Shown: piece by piece, positions 16,811 through 24,818 of the stretch
Numbering within the stretch: the first letter of the stretch is position 1
How the letters are laid out: the number at the start of each line of letters is the position of its first letter
DNA from: Bradyrhizobium sp. Arg816
Lineage (GTDB): Bacteria; Pseudomonadota; Alphaproteobacteria; Rhizobiales; Xanthobacteraceae
Assembly (NCBI RefSeq): GCF_029989365.1
Contig: NZ_JAPRAQ010000022.1
Location: forward strand, 1-64,000
DNA length: 64,000 nucleotides
Direction of reading: 5' to 3'
The notes under the pieces: generated by a model
The model's input: the letters and a program-made list of their open reading frames with translations, nothing else
Told to the model about the DNA's origin: nothing
The model's database searches: none
Made by a program: the position numbers and the translations under genes

Positions 16811-16905
16811 GCCGTAGGGTGGGCAAAGCGAAGCGTGCCCACCAATGCATCCACGGCAGCGATCATGGTGGGCACGTCGCTTTGCGCCTTTGTCCACCCT
16901 ACGGC
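16811..16905. repeat. Palindromic repeat family B, copy 2
   Basis: Arms GCCGTAGGGTGGGCAAAG and TTTGTCCACCCTACGGC, with inner GCGAAGCGTGCCCACC. It lies between the convergent molybdopterin oxidoreductase and MFS genes, and its right end supplies the stop codon (TAG at 16899-16901) of the MFS gene. Confidence 0.9.
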
Positions 16906-18101
16906 ACCGGTTCTTTGACCGGCCCTACCTTCCGCTGACACAACGCTGCCACCGCCCCCAGCGCCAGCAGTGCCGCCGACACATTCAGCGCGTAACTCAG
17001 GCTCCCCAGCGCATCCGTGATCGCGCCGACGACGATCGGGCCGAGCGTCTGGCCGACGCCGAACGAGATCGTCATCGCCGCGATCGCGGTCGGCCACGCC
17101 TCCGGCGGGTAGTTGAAGCGGACGAAGGCCGTGGTCGAGCCGACCACGGCAAAGAAGGCGACGCCGAACACCACGGCCGAGACCGCAAGCCACGCCGGCG
17201 AATGCCCCAGCATCGGCAAGGCCGCACCTAACGCGTTGGTGCCGAGGATGATGGCGGTGGCAAGACCGCCGCGGTCGAGCGCCAGCACCCCGCGCCAGAC
17301 CCAGGGCGTGACGAAGGCGCTGAGGCCGATCAGGCTCCAGAACGCGGCCTGCGCCGCGGCCCCGCCGCCGCCGTCGCGCACATACGCGATCATGAAGGTC
17401 ATGTAGGCGATGTAGCCGGCGCCAAACAGGAAGTAGCCGGCGAGATAGATCAGCACGGGCAGAATCGCGAAGGCGGCGTGGCTGCCTTCCGAGAAACGCA
17501 CCCCGCTCTCGATGCGGATCAGGAACAGCGGCACGGTCATCACGACGGACAGCAGCGTCAGCGCCCACCACACCAGCCACCACGAGCCCGGCCCGAAATA
17601 TTGCAGCGTGAACGGGGCGATCAGCCCGGAGGCGAGAATCCCGATTCCGGGCCCGGCATAGAACAGACTGAGCAGGAAATTGGCCCGTTCCGGGCGCGAC
17701 TGCGCGATAGCCGCGGCCAGCGCACCGCCGGCGACGAAGCCGGCCGCGGCCCCTAAGCCCAGCACGAGGCGTGCGAGGCTCAGCGCAACGAAATTTCCTG
17801 ATAGCGCGCAGGTGGCGAGCGCGGCGACGCAGGCGAGGGTTCCGCCGCGGATCGCCGCCGACCAGCCGACGCGCTGGATCAGCCGGGACGCGACAAGCGC
17901 CCCCACGAGGTAGCCGACGGCATTGATGGTGTTCATGAAACCGGCCGCCGAGTAGGACCAGCCGAGGTCCTCCCGCATATCGGGCAGCACCAGCGCATAG
18001 GCAAAGCGGCCGATGCCGAGCCCGACCGTCGCCGCCAGCGACAGGGTCAGGATCAGCCGCGCGGGATGTGCGTCGGGCGGGGGACGATCAGGTGCGCGCA
18101 A
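16899..18101 (-). CDS. MFS transporter, YbfB family
   Basis: A protein of 400 residues with twelve predicted transmembrane helices, opening with LILTLSLAATVGLGIGRFAYALVLPDM, which is the signature of the YbfB/MFS_4 family (GxGRFAY-LLP). Most likely start is TTG at 18101, preceded by GGAG six bases upstream. The longer open frame upstream overlaps the divergent leuB leader. The substrate is unknown. The last residues (KEPVP) and stop are encoded by the right end of repeat family B. Confidence 0.85.
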   Translation of the reverse strand: MRAPDRPPPDAHPARLILTLSLAATVGLGIGRFAYALVLPDMREDLGWSYSAAGFMNTINAVGYLVGALVASRLIQRVGWSAAIRGGTLACVAALATCALSGNFVALSLARLVLGLGAAAGFVAGGALAAAIAQSRPERANFLLSLFYAGPGIGILASGLIAPFTLQYFGPGSWWLVWWALTLLSVVMTVPLFLIRIESGVRFSEGSHAAFAILPVLIYLAGYFLFGAGYIAYMTFMIAYVRDGGGGAAAQAAFWSLIGLSAFVTPWVWRGVLALDRGGLATAIILGTNALGAALPMLGHSPAWLAVSAVVFGVAFFAVVGSTTAFVRFNYPPEAWPTAIAAMTISFGVGQTLGPIVVGAITDALGSLSYALNVSAALLALGAVAALCQRKVGPVKEPVP

Positions 18102-18233
18102 GGGATACTCCGGCGTCCCGCACTGTGGCAGGCCCCGCGGGTCTTGCACAGCCGCGAGGCGGCAATGGTGTCTTGCCAAGCGCGCAACGCCGCTCTAGCA
18201 CTCCGGCCGAATTCGATCTCAGAGGAAACGACC

Positions 18234-19346
18234 ATGGCGACCCACAAATTGCTGCTGCTCCCCGGCGACGGTATCGGCCCCGAGGTGATGGGCGAGGTGA
18301 AGCGGCTGATCGACTGGCTCAATTCGGCAGGGATCGCCAAATTCGAGACCGATACCGGCCTCGTCGGCGGCTCCGCCTATGACGCGCACAAGGAGTCGAT
18401 CTCCGAGGGCGACATGGCCAAGGCCAAGGATGCCGACGCGATCATCTTCGGTGCGGTCGGCGGTCCCAAGTGGGACGCGGTGCCCTATGAGGTCCGCCCC
18501 GAAGCCGGCCTGCTGCGCCTGCGCAAGGATCTCGGCCTGTTCGCCAACCTCCGCCCCGCGGTGTGCTATCCGGCGCTGGCCGATGCCTCGAGCCTGAAGC
18601 GCGAGGCGGTCGAGGGCCTCGACATCGTCATCGTGCGCGAGCTCACCGGCGGCGTCTATTTCGGCGAGCCCAAGACCATCACCGATCTCGGCAACGGCCA
18701 GAAGCGTGCCGTCGATACCCAGGTCTACGACACCTATGAGATCGAGCGTATCGGCCGCGTCGCCTTCGAGCTTGCCAGGAAGCGCAAGAACAAGGTGACG
18801 TCGATGGAGAAGCGCAACGTCATGAAGTCGGGCGTGCTCTGGAACGAGGTCATGACGGCGGTCCACAAGCGCGAATATCCTGACGTCACGCTCGAGCACC
18901 AGCTCGCCGATTCCGGCGGCATGATGCTGGTGAAGGCGCCGAAGCAGTTCGACGTCATCGTCACCGACAATCTGTTCGGCGACATGCTCTCCGACATCGC
19001 GGCAATGCTGACGGGGTCGCTCGGCATGCTGCCCTCGGCTTCGCTCGGCGAAGTCGATGTGAAGAGCAAGAAGCGCAAGGCGCTGTACGAGCCCGTGCAC
19101 GGCTCGGCGCCTGACATCGCAGGCCAAGGCCTCGCCAATCCCATCGCGATGATCTCGTCCTTCGGCATGGCGCTGCGCTATTCCTTCGACATGGGCGATC
19201 TCGCCGACAAGGTCGATGCCGCGATCGCCGCCGTGCTCGCCAGCGGCCTGCGCACCGCCGACATCAAGTCGGAGGGCACCACGGCCGCCTCGACCACGCA
19301 GATGGGCGAAGCGATCCTGAAGGAATTGCAGAAGCTGCACGCGTAA
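18234..19346 (+). CDS. leuB: 3-isopropylmalate dehydrogenase
   Basis: A 370-residue enzyme from ATG 18234, preceded by AGAGGAAA. The N-terminal LLLLPGDGIGPEVMGEV, the substrate-contacting RELTGGVYFGEP, the metal-site DNLFGDMLSDIAAML and the NAD-site YEPVHGSAPDIAGQGLANP are all standard LeuB motifs. It catalyses oxidative decarboxylation of 3-isopropylmalate in leucine synthesis. Two other leucine genes, leuD and leuC, lie 15 and 19 kb further on but on the opposite strand, so they are not co-transcribed. Confidence 0.97.
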   Translation: MATHKLLLLPGDGIGPEVMGEVKRLIDWLNSAGIAKFETDTGLVGGSAYDAHKESISEGDMAKAKDADAIIFGAVGGPKWDAVPYEVRPEAGLLRLRKDLGLFANLRPAVCYPALADASSLKREAVEGLDIVIVRELTGGVYFGEPKTITDLGNGQKRAVDTQVYDTYEIERIGRVAFELARKRKNKVTSMEKRNVMKSGVLWNEVMTAVHKREYPDVTLEHQLADSGGMMLVKAPKQFDVIVTDNLFGDMLSDIAAMLTGSLGMLPSASLGEVDVKSKKRKALYEPVHGSAPDIAGQGLANPIAMISSFGMALRYSFDMGDLADKVDAAIAAVLASGLRTADIKSEGTTAASTTQMGEAILKELQKLHA

Positions 19347-19357
19347 GCGCAGGAGTC

Positions 19358-19441
19358 GTAGCCCGGATGGAGCGAAGCGAAATCCGGGTTCTCGCCTGCA
19401 GACAGACCTTCCCGGATTGCGCTTCGCTCCATCCGGGCTAC
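19358..19441. repeat. Palindromic repeat family A, copy 2
   Basis: Arms GTAGCCCGGATGGAGCGAAG and CTTCGCTCCATCCGGGCTAC, starting 12 bases past the leuB stop. It may act as a 3'-end hairpin for leuB. Confidence 0.9.
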
Positions 19442-19472
19442 GCGCTGCTGACGACCTCAAGGAAGCCACCTC

Positions 19473-20111
19473 ATGGATGCCTCGCCCCGCCCCAAGCTCG
19501 CGGAAACCATCATCCATGAAACGGTGCGTCAGCGCGAAGCGCAGATCGGGCGCCGCTGCGAAATCCTCGCCAACACCCGCATCGAATATGCTTCGCTCGG
19601 CGACTATTCCTATCTCGGCGAGAACTGCGAGGTCGCCGACGCGGTGATCGGAAAATTCACGGCGATCGCCAATTCGGTGCGGATCGGCGCGCCCAATCAT
19701 CCGATGGGCCGTCCGTCCCAGCATCGCTTCACCTATGTCCCGGAATATTACGAGGCGAGTGCGACGCGTGACCGCGACTTCTTTGCGGATCGTCGCGGAG
19801 ATCGCGTCATCGTCGGCAATGATGTCTGGATCGGCCACGCCGCGATCCTGCTGCCGGGCGTGAGCGTCGGCGACGGCGCGGTGATTGCCGCGGGCGCGGT
19901 CGTCAGCCGCGATGTCGAGCCCTACACGATCGTCGGCGGCGTTCCCGCGCGTGCCATCCGCAAGCGCTTTGACGATTCGGTCGCCGCAAGCCTGCGCCGC
20001 ATTGCCTGGTGGGATTGGCCGAACGAGCAGATCTTCGAGCGCCTGGGCGATTTCCGCTCCGAGGCGATCGAAGAATTTTGCAGGCGCTACGACCCGGCGG
20101 CCAACGCGTAA
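19473..20111 (+). CDS. Phosphonate-associated hexapeptide-repeat acyltransferase family protein
   Basis: A 212-residue left-handed beta-helix transferase. Repeats such as LGDYSYLGENCEVADAVIGKF are followed by IGAPNHPMGRPSQHRFTY, the arm with RDRDFFADRRG, and VIVGNDVWIGHAAILLPGVS-type hexapeptides, then VGGVPARAIRKRF and the AWWDW tail. This combination matches my memory of the hexapeptide transferase family often encoded in phosphonate (phn) clusters. No phn genes are present here, so this is an isolated copy. Relatives include xenobiotic acetyltransferases, so the substrate is open. Confidence 0.85.
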   Translation: MDASPRPKLAETIIHETVRQREAQIGRRCEILANTRIEYASLGDYSYLGENCEVADAVIGKFTAIANSVRIGAPNHPMGRPSQHRFTYVPEYYEASATRDRDFFADRRGDRVIVGNDVWIGHAAILLPGVSVGDGAVIAAGAVVSRDVEPYTIVGGVPARAIRKRFDDSVAASLRRIAWWDWPNEQIFERLGDFRSEAIEEFCRRYDPAANA

Positions 20112-20138
20112 AGCGGACGTATCTCTCACAAACAAAAA

Positions 20139-20165
20139 CGGCCGGACACGAGCCCGGCCATTTTG
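20139..20165 (+). terminator. Terminator after the hexapeptide transferase
   Basis: GGCCGG / CCGGCC inverted repeat with an 8-base loop, followed by ATTTTG on the plus strand and preceded by an A-rich run, so it may work in both directions between the two convergent genes. Confidence 0.7.
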
Positions 20166-20184
20166 ATTCGGTCGATCATTCCGC

Positions 20185-20571
20185 TCAGTACAGCGGGAAA
20201 TTCCGTGGGTAGCCGCCGACGTCGGCCGGCGTGCTCAGCGGCTGGCGATCGATCGGGCGGTTGAGGTTTTCGCGCGCGAAGGTCGGATAGCCGATCGCCG
20301 GCGGGAAAGCGTAGTCGGAGAACTTGCGGTCGCCCGGATTGACCTCGGTGCCGCCGTCGAGCCAGGAGCGCTTGCTCACATAAAGGCGGGTGCGGCCCTG
20401 CTGATAGACCGCGTTGGGACCGCTCGGGCCGTTATAGGGACGGCTGTTGTCATAACGCTGCTTCTTGGTGTCGGCCGAAGCCGGTGTCGCGAAGGCTGAG
20501 GACATGGCAATCACGGCGCCGGCCGCAAGCCACATCGCCAGTTTGTTCGCGGCAGAGAAATTCGAGCTCAT
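20185..20571 (-). CDS. Exported hypothetical protein
   Basis: A 128-residue protein from ATG 20571 (MSSNFSAANK), preceded by GAAGGGGA. Residues ~10-34 form a signal peptide ending ATPASA-D. The mature part is polar, with KQRYDNSRPYNGPSGPNAVYQQGRTRLYVS and a C-terminal YPRNFPLY. I do not recognise a domain. It looks like one of the many small secreted proteins of Bradyrhizobium. Confidence 0.8.
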   Translation of the reverse strand: MSSNFSAANKLAMWLAAGAVIAMSSAFATPASADTKKQRYDNSRPYNGPSGPNAVYQQGRTRLYVSKRSWLDGGTEVNPGDRKFSDYAFPPAIGYPTFARENLNRPIDRQPLSTPADVGGYPRNFPLY

Positions 20572-20728
20572 CACGTCCCCTTCAGGCGGCAAGCCGCCAA
20601 TCGATTTCATCCCCATACTAGCCCGGCAAGGGTGGCCGCAACTAGGTCTATTGGGTCACACCAGACCGGAATAATCGTGCGCGCTGGCAAAAGTTGCATC
20701 AATACCAGCCACTTGAGCTTGATGCCGG

Positions 20729-21517
20729 TTAGAGCGCCCCGCGCAATTGCGCATTCGCCGCGCCCAGCAGCCAGTCCGACGAACCCTGGGGCGCGCAGGA
20801 GCGGCGCTTCAGCTCCGCATGAGCGAACAATTCCGCCAGCTTCGGCTCGTTGCCCGAGGTCAGGAGCGTCAGCCGGTTCAGCGTGCAGGCGATCGCCGCG
20901 CGCCGGGCGGGCAGGGTGTCGCCCTGGCAGGAGAAGCCGGAGATCTGGAGCGCCGGCTCCTCGCTGCGCTTGAGGTAGCCGAGGCACGCCCGCGCGGCCT
21001 CCGCCGTGCCGGTGGGCCGGAACAGGGCGACGGGACCGAATTTCGTGTCGATCAGGCCGGCCTGCTCGAGCGTCGTTGCCTCCCCCAGGCCCATGTGGAC
21101 CGCCAGGTCCGCTGTCGCCGGGCGGGTCACGTCGAATTCGCCGCCTTCGCGGTAGATCTCGAGCTCCGCCACGGGCTTGTCCGCCTCGCCGGTCCAGCGC
21201 ATCACGTCCCTGCGGCCGCCTTCGGGATGCCTGAGAATGACGTAAGAGGCTGTTTTTTCTGATGAATCGAGCCGGCTGAGGGCGAAGGCCGGTTGCGAGC
21301 GGTCGGCCACGCTCCACCCCGGCCTCGAAGCGGGCTCATCGTCACGCAGGCTGGGCAGCAGGTCGAACGCCGCGAGGGCGAGGATGGCAAACAGGACCAG
21401 CGCCCCCACATAGGCGAACAGGCGCGCCAGCGTGCCGACGACTTCGTCGGCGAAGGCTGCGAGCGCCAGATGGATCTGGGTAGGGGTTGCGGCCGTCCTG
21501 GCCTCTGGCGACTGCAT
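20729..21517 (-). CDS. Membrane-anchored hypothetical protein
   Basis: A 262-residue protein with one transmembrane helix near residues 33-52 (LFAYVGALVLFAILALAAF), followed by a soluble C-terminal region of about 200 residues that contains two or three Cys (CLGYL, CQG, CTL, CAP). No motif of a known enzyme is visible. It is alone on the minus strand between the exported protein gene and asd. Confidence 0.8.
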   Translation of the reverse strand: MQSPEARTAATPTQIHLALAAFADEVVGTLARLFAYVGALVLFAILALAAFDLLPSLRDDEPASRPGWSVADRSQPAFALSRLDSSEKTASYVILRHPEGGRRDVMRWTGEADKPVAELEIYREGGEFDVTRPATADLAVHMGLGEATTLEQAGLIDTKFGPVALFRPTGTAEAARACLGYLKRSEEPALQISGFSCQGDTLPARRAAIACTLNRLTLLTSGNEPKLAELFAHAELKRRSCAPQGSSDWLLGAANAQLRGAL

Positions 21518-21633
21518 CCATGGCCTTCAGGCATGGTCCAACGTTGTCTTGAGGCCGGTTCTCGCATAGAAGCGCTGCTCTTCCTGTTTAAGCGTCAGCT
21601 TCAGGAACGGGCTTTTTCATCGGAGAGTGAACG

Positions 21634-22668
21634 ATGGGTTACAAAGTCGCAGTCGTCGGCGCGACCGGCAATGTCGGACGGGAAATGCTCAACATCCTCG
21701 ATGAGCGCAAATTCCCCGCGGACGAGGTCGTGGCCCTGGCGTCACGCCGCAGCGTCGGCGTCGAGGTCTCCTATGGCGACCGCACCCTGAAGGTCAAAGC
21801 GCTCGAGCACTACGACTTCTCCGATGTCGATATCTGCCTGATGTCGGCCGGCGGCTCGGTGTCGAAGGAATGGTCGCCGAAGATCGGCGCCGCCGGCACG
21901 GTCGTGATCGACAACTCGTCCGCCTGGCGCATGGATCCGGACGTGCCGCTGATCGTGCCCGAGGTGAACGCGGACGCGACGGCCGGCTTCAAGAAGAAGA
22001 ACATCATCGCCAATCCGAACTGCTCGACCGCGCAACTCGTGGTCGCGCTGAAGCCGCTGCACGACAAGGCGACGATCAAGCGCGTCGTGGTCTCGACCTA
22101 TCAATCGGTCTCGGGCGCCGGCAAGGATGCGATGGACGAATTGTTCTCGCAGACCAAGGCCGTCTACACCAATGACGAGCTGATCGCGAAGAAATTCCCC
22201 AAGCGCATCGCCTTCAACGTCATCCCCCACATCGACGTCTTCATGGAGGACGGCTACACCAAGGAAGAGTGGAAGATGATGGCGGAGACCAAGAAGATCC
22301 TTGATCCCAAGATCAAGCTCTCCGCGACCTGCGTGCGCGTGCCGGTGTTCGTCGGCCACTCCGAGGCCGTCAACATCGAGTTCGAGAATCCGATCACGGC
22401 GGACGAGGCACGCGACATCCTGCGCAAGGCGCCGGGCTGCCTCGTCATCGACAAGCAGGAGCCCGGTGGCTACGCCACGCCGTATGAAGCCGCCGGCGAG
22501 GACGCCACCTATATCAGCCGCATCCGCGAGGACGCGACGGTGGAGAACGGCCTCGTGCTGTGGTGCGTGTCCGACAATCTGCGCAAGGGCGCGGCGCTCA
22601 ACGCCATCCAGATCGCGGAAGTCCTGATCAACCGCAAGCTGATCAGCGCGAAGAAGAAAGCGGCGTAA
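21634..22668 (+). CDS. asd: Aspartate-semialdehyde dehydrogenase
   Basis: A 344-residue enzyme. N-terminal NADP site VGATGNVGREMLNIL, catalytic Cys in IIANPNCSTAQLV, and the His-containing CVRVPVFVGHSEAVNIEFE identify it. It reduces aspartyl phosphate to the semialdehyde feeding lysine, methionine, threonine and diaminopimelate. It ends seven bases before the convergent multicopper oxidase gene. Confidence 0.97.
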   Translation: MGYKVAVVGATGNVGREMLNILDERKFPADEVVALASRRSVGVEVSYGDRTLKVKALEHYDFSDVDICLMSAGGSVSKEWSPKIGAAGTVVIDNSSAWRMDPDVPLIVPEVNADATAGFKKKNIIANPNCSTAQLVVALKPLHDKATIKRVVVSTYQSVSGAGKDAMDELFSQTKAVYTNDELIAKKFPKRIAFNVIPHIDVFMEDGYTKEEWKMMAETKKILDPKIKLSATCVRVPVFVGHSEAVNIEFENPITADEARDILRKAPGCLVIDKQEPGGYATPYEAAGEDATYISRIREDATVENGLVLWCVSDNLRKGAALNAIQIAEVLINRKLISAKKKAA

Positions 22669-22674
22669 GCGGCC

Positions 22675-24804
22675 TTACGGGCCGACGACACTGATCCTCG
22701 CCATCATGCCATTGTCCTCATGCTCGAGGATATGGCAGTGGAAGACGAAGGTGCCAGGCTGCGAAAACGGAATATCGAGCACGATACGCGGTGCCACGCA
22801 GGTGCCGTCGCGCCATTGCGCGATCGTGCAATAGCCATTCTGCTGCTCCTCGATGACCTGAGGGATGCTCGATGATGCGAATGGAAGCGGTACATTGTCT
22901 TCCAGGATCACCGCTGCGCCCGTAGCTGCTGGCGGAGCCGAAGTCCCCGCGAGTCCGGATGCCTCAAGGACTCTGAACTTGGTCTGGTGCATGTGGAAAT
23001 TGTGCACCTCGGTCGCGAGGTTCACCAATTCCCAGGTCTCGTGGACGGGTGACGAGCCGGGCCCGAGCGGCAAGCAGACCGCGTCGTTGTTGGAATCGAA
23101 CGCCGCGACGTTCTTTTGCGTGCCGGCAACCACTGCGCCGTTCTGATCGACTTCCTCATATCCGAGGCCGAACTGGCTGTTTTCATCAGTAGGGTCGACC
23201 ATGCCGAAGAAAATTCTGCGGCGGTGGCCGCTGGCCAGTGGCGGACATCGAGATGTCGCGGGAGCGGCGGCTTGTGCCATGGCCGCGGGTCGTACCATGG
23301 CGCGGGCCGTCGGCATCTCCGTCGCCTTGACCGTGAGCGTATTCTTGTCGCTGGCCGGATTGCCGAATTCGATCCTGGCGAGCTTGAACGAGGGCCAGGC
23401 CTCGCCTGCGGGTCCCAGGTTGACGACGCCTTGCTTGAGAGTTGCGGTTGCACCGGCAGGCGGCGCAACGACTTCTCCGTTCGCATTTCGATAGCTGACC
23501 CAAATCTCCGCCCGCGAACTCGGCATCATCGTCAAATCCTTGACGCAAACCGAGCCTGCATTGGCGCCAGTTGGACAATTGACGATCGTGAATCTGTTGG
23601 CCGCGATCTTCATTACGGTATTGGCCGGAGTTCCAGGCGGCACGGTAATGCTGACGCCGTCGACGGCGAGCAACTGCATGGCGATCGACTTGCCGCTATG
23701 GTCGTCGGCAAGGTTGAGCAAATATGTGAACTGCGCCGACGCATTGGTCAGCCGCCAGATTTCGCCGGCCGACGATGCGACGCGGATCGTCGGGAAAACC
23801 TGACCATTGACCGTGAAATACCAGCGCGAGCCAATGAAACTGTTGCCGGTACCATGCTCGTCGGGTTCTCCCTCGCAGAAGCCGAGCCGCGCATTCGGCC
23901 CGCCGGTGTCGCGCTGCTCGCAGAAATCCGCGATCTGCTGATTCTGGACTTCGCCATCCGTAACCGTCACGGGGCCACTATCATATTGCAGCGTTCCCGC
24001 GGCCAGCACCTGCATATCCCTCAGGATCAGGTGACGGACGGTCGATGGCGGAGCCTCGATGTAATCTCCGACGTCGCCGATCGTAATGATGCCCGCCATG
24101 CCTGCCGAGACCTGGTTGAGCGACAAGCCGTGGATATGCGGATGAAACCAGAACAGACCCGATGGATGATCCGCCGGGATATCGATACGGTAGTCGACGA
24201 AATCCAGTTTGATCTCGCCATGACCATGTGCCGTCGGTGTGGGGGTGGGCTCTGGTGTGCCGTTGGCAGGATTGTAGAGCTCCAGGAAGACGTAATCTCC
24301 GAATGTCGGATCCTGCATCGTGGGCGTACGCGGCGGAACGATCAGGCCGTGCGTGTGCAGATTGGTCGGATTGCGCGGAAGATTGGACATGCCGGGTTCG
24401 GTGGCGTGCTTCACCTTGGCCTTGTCCAGCGCCGGCAGCCGGTTGACGAGCCGGATCTTCAGAGTATCGCCCGCCTTCAGCTTGAGGCGCACGCCGCCAT
24501 AATCGGCGGCGGTCGTCGAATCTGCGGGACACTGATTGCCGGACGGCGGTCGCTTGCAGACCTCGTAGATCCACGCCACCGGATTAATCGCAGCGCCGCT
24601 GTTGCGCGGAACGAACTGAATGGCCGACACCGGCTTCGGCCTGGCGATCATCAAAAGGTCGAGCAGCCCATTGGAGCTGGCGAATACGGCCGGCTCCGCC
24701 AGTGGGTCGGCTTGGGCTGCCGGCATCGCAGAGATCAAGGTGGCGGCTGCCGCAAGCAGCCGGCACCAACGCAACCGGACGACGTTTGGTTGGAGGCCCG
24801 ACAT
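22675..24804 (-). CDS. Exported multicopper oxidase (three-domain laccase-like)
   Basis: A 709-residue protein from ATG 24804. Residues ~15-32 form a signal peptide (LLAAAATLISAMPAAQAD). All four copper motifs are intact: HTHG (His150/152), HPHIHG (~221-226), HNFHMHQTKF and the C-terminal HCHILEHEDNGMM (His689-Cys690-His691, His695, axial Met700), so type 1, 2 and 3 coppers should all bind. Long insertions, with extra Cys, separate the domains. It should oxidise phenols, metal ions or a partner protein with oxygen. It starts 14 bases after the kelch gene stop, so both are probably co-transcribed. Conserved residues favour CotA-like rather than CopA-like relatives. Confidence 0.92.
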   Translation of the reverse strand: MSGLQPNVVRLRWCRLLAAAATLISAMPAAQADPLAEPAVFASSNGLLDLLMIARPKPVSAIQFVPRNSGAAINPVAWIYEVCKRPPSGNQCPADSTTAADYGGVRLKLKAGDTLKIRLVNRLPALDKAKVKHATEPGMSNLPRNPTNLHTHGLIVPPRTPTMQDPTFGDYVFLELYNPANGTPEPTPTPTAHGHGEIKLDFVDYRIDIPADHPSGLFWFHPHIHGLSLNQVSAGMAGIITIGDVGDYIEAPPSTVRHLILRDMQVLAAGTLQYDSGPVTVTDGEVQNQQIADFCEQRDTGGPNARLGFCEGEPDEHGTGNSFIGSRWYFTVNGQVFPTIRVASSAGEIWRLTNASAQFTYLLNLADDHSGKSIAMQLLAVDGVSITVPPGTPANTVMKIAANRFTIVNCPTGANAGSVCVKDLTMMPSSRAEIWVSYRNANGEVVAPPAGATATLKQGVVNLGPAGEAWPSFKLARIEFGNPASDKNTLTVKATEMPTARAMVRPAAMAQAAAPATSRCPPLASGHRRRIFFGMVDPTDENSQFGLGYEEVDQNGAVVAGTQKNVAAFDSNNDAVCLPLGPGSSPVHETWELVNLATEVHNFHMHQTKFRVLEASGLAGTSAPPAATGAAVILEDNVPLPFASSSIPQVIEEQQNGYCTIAQWRDGTCVAPRIVLDIPFSQPGTFVFHCHILEHEDNGMMARISVVGP

Positions 24805-24818
24805 CGTCGCGGCCTCCG

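Noticed and set aside
16027..17583. 518-codon minus-strand frame over the molybdenum enzyme and MFS gene
   Set aside because: Different frame from the MFS gene and antisense to the Mo enzyme; no domain.
18219..20135. 638-codon open frame on the minus strand across leuB and the hexapeptide gene
   Set aside because: Antisense shadow of two well-supported genes; no motifs.
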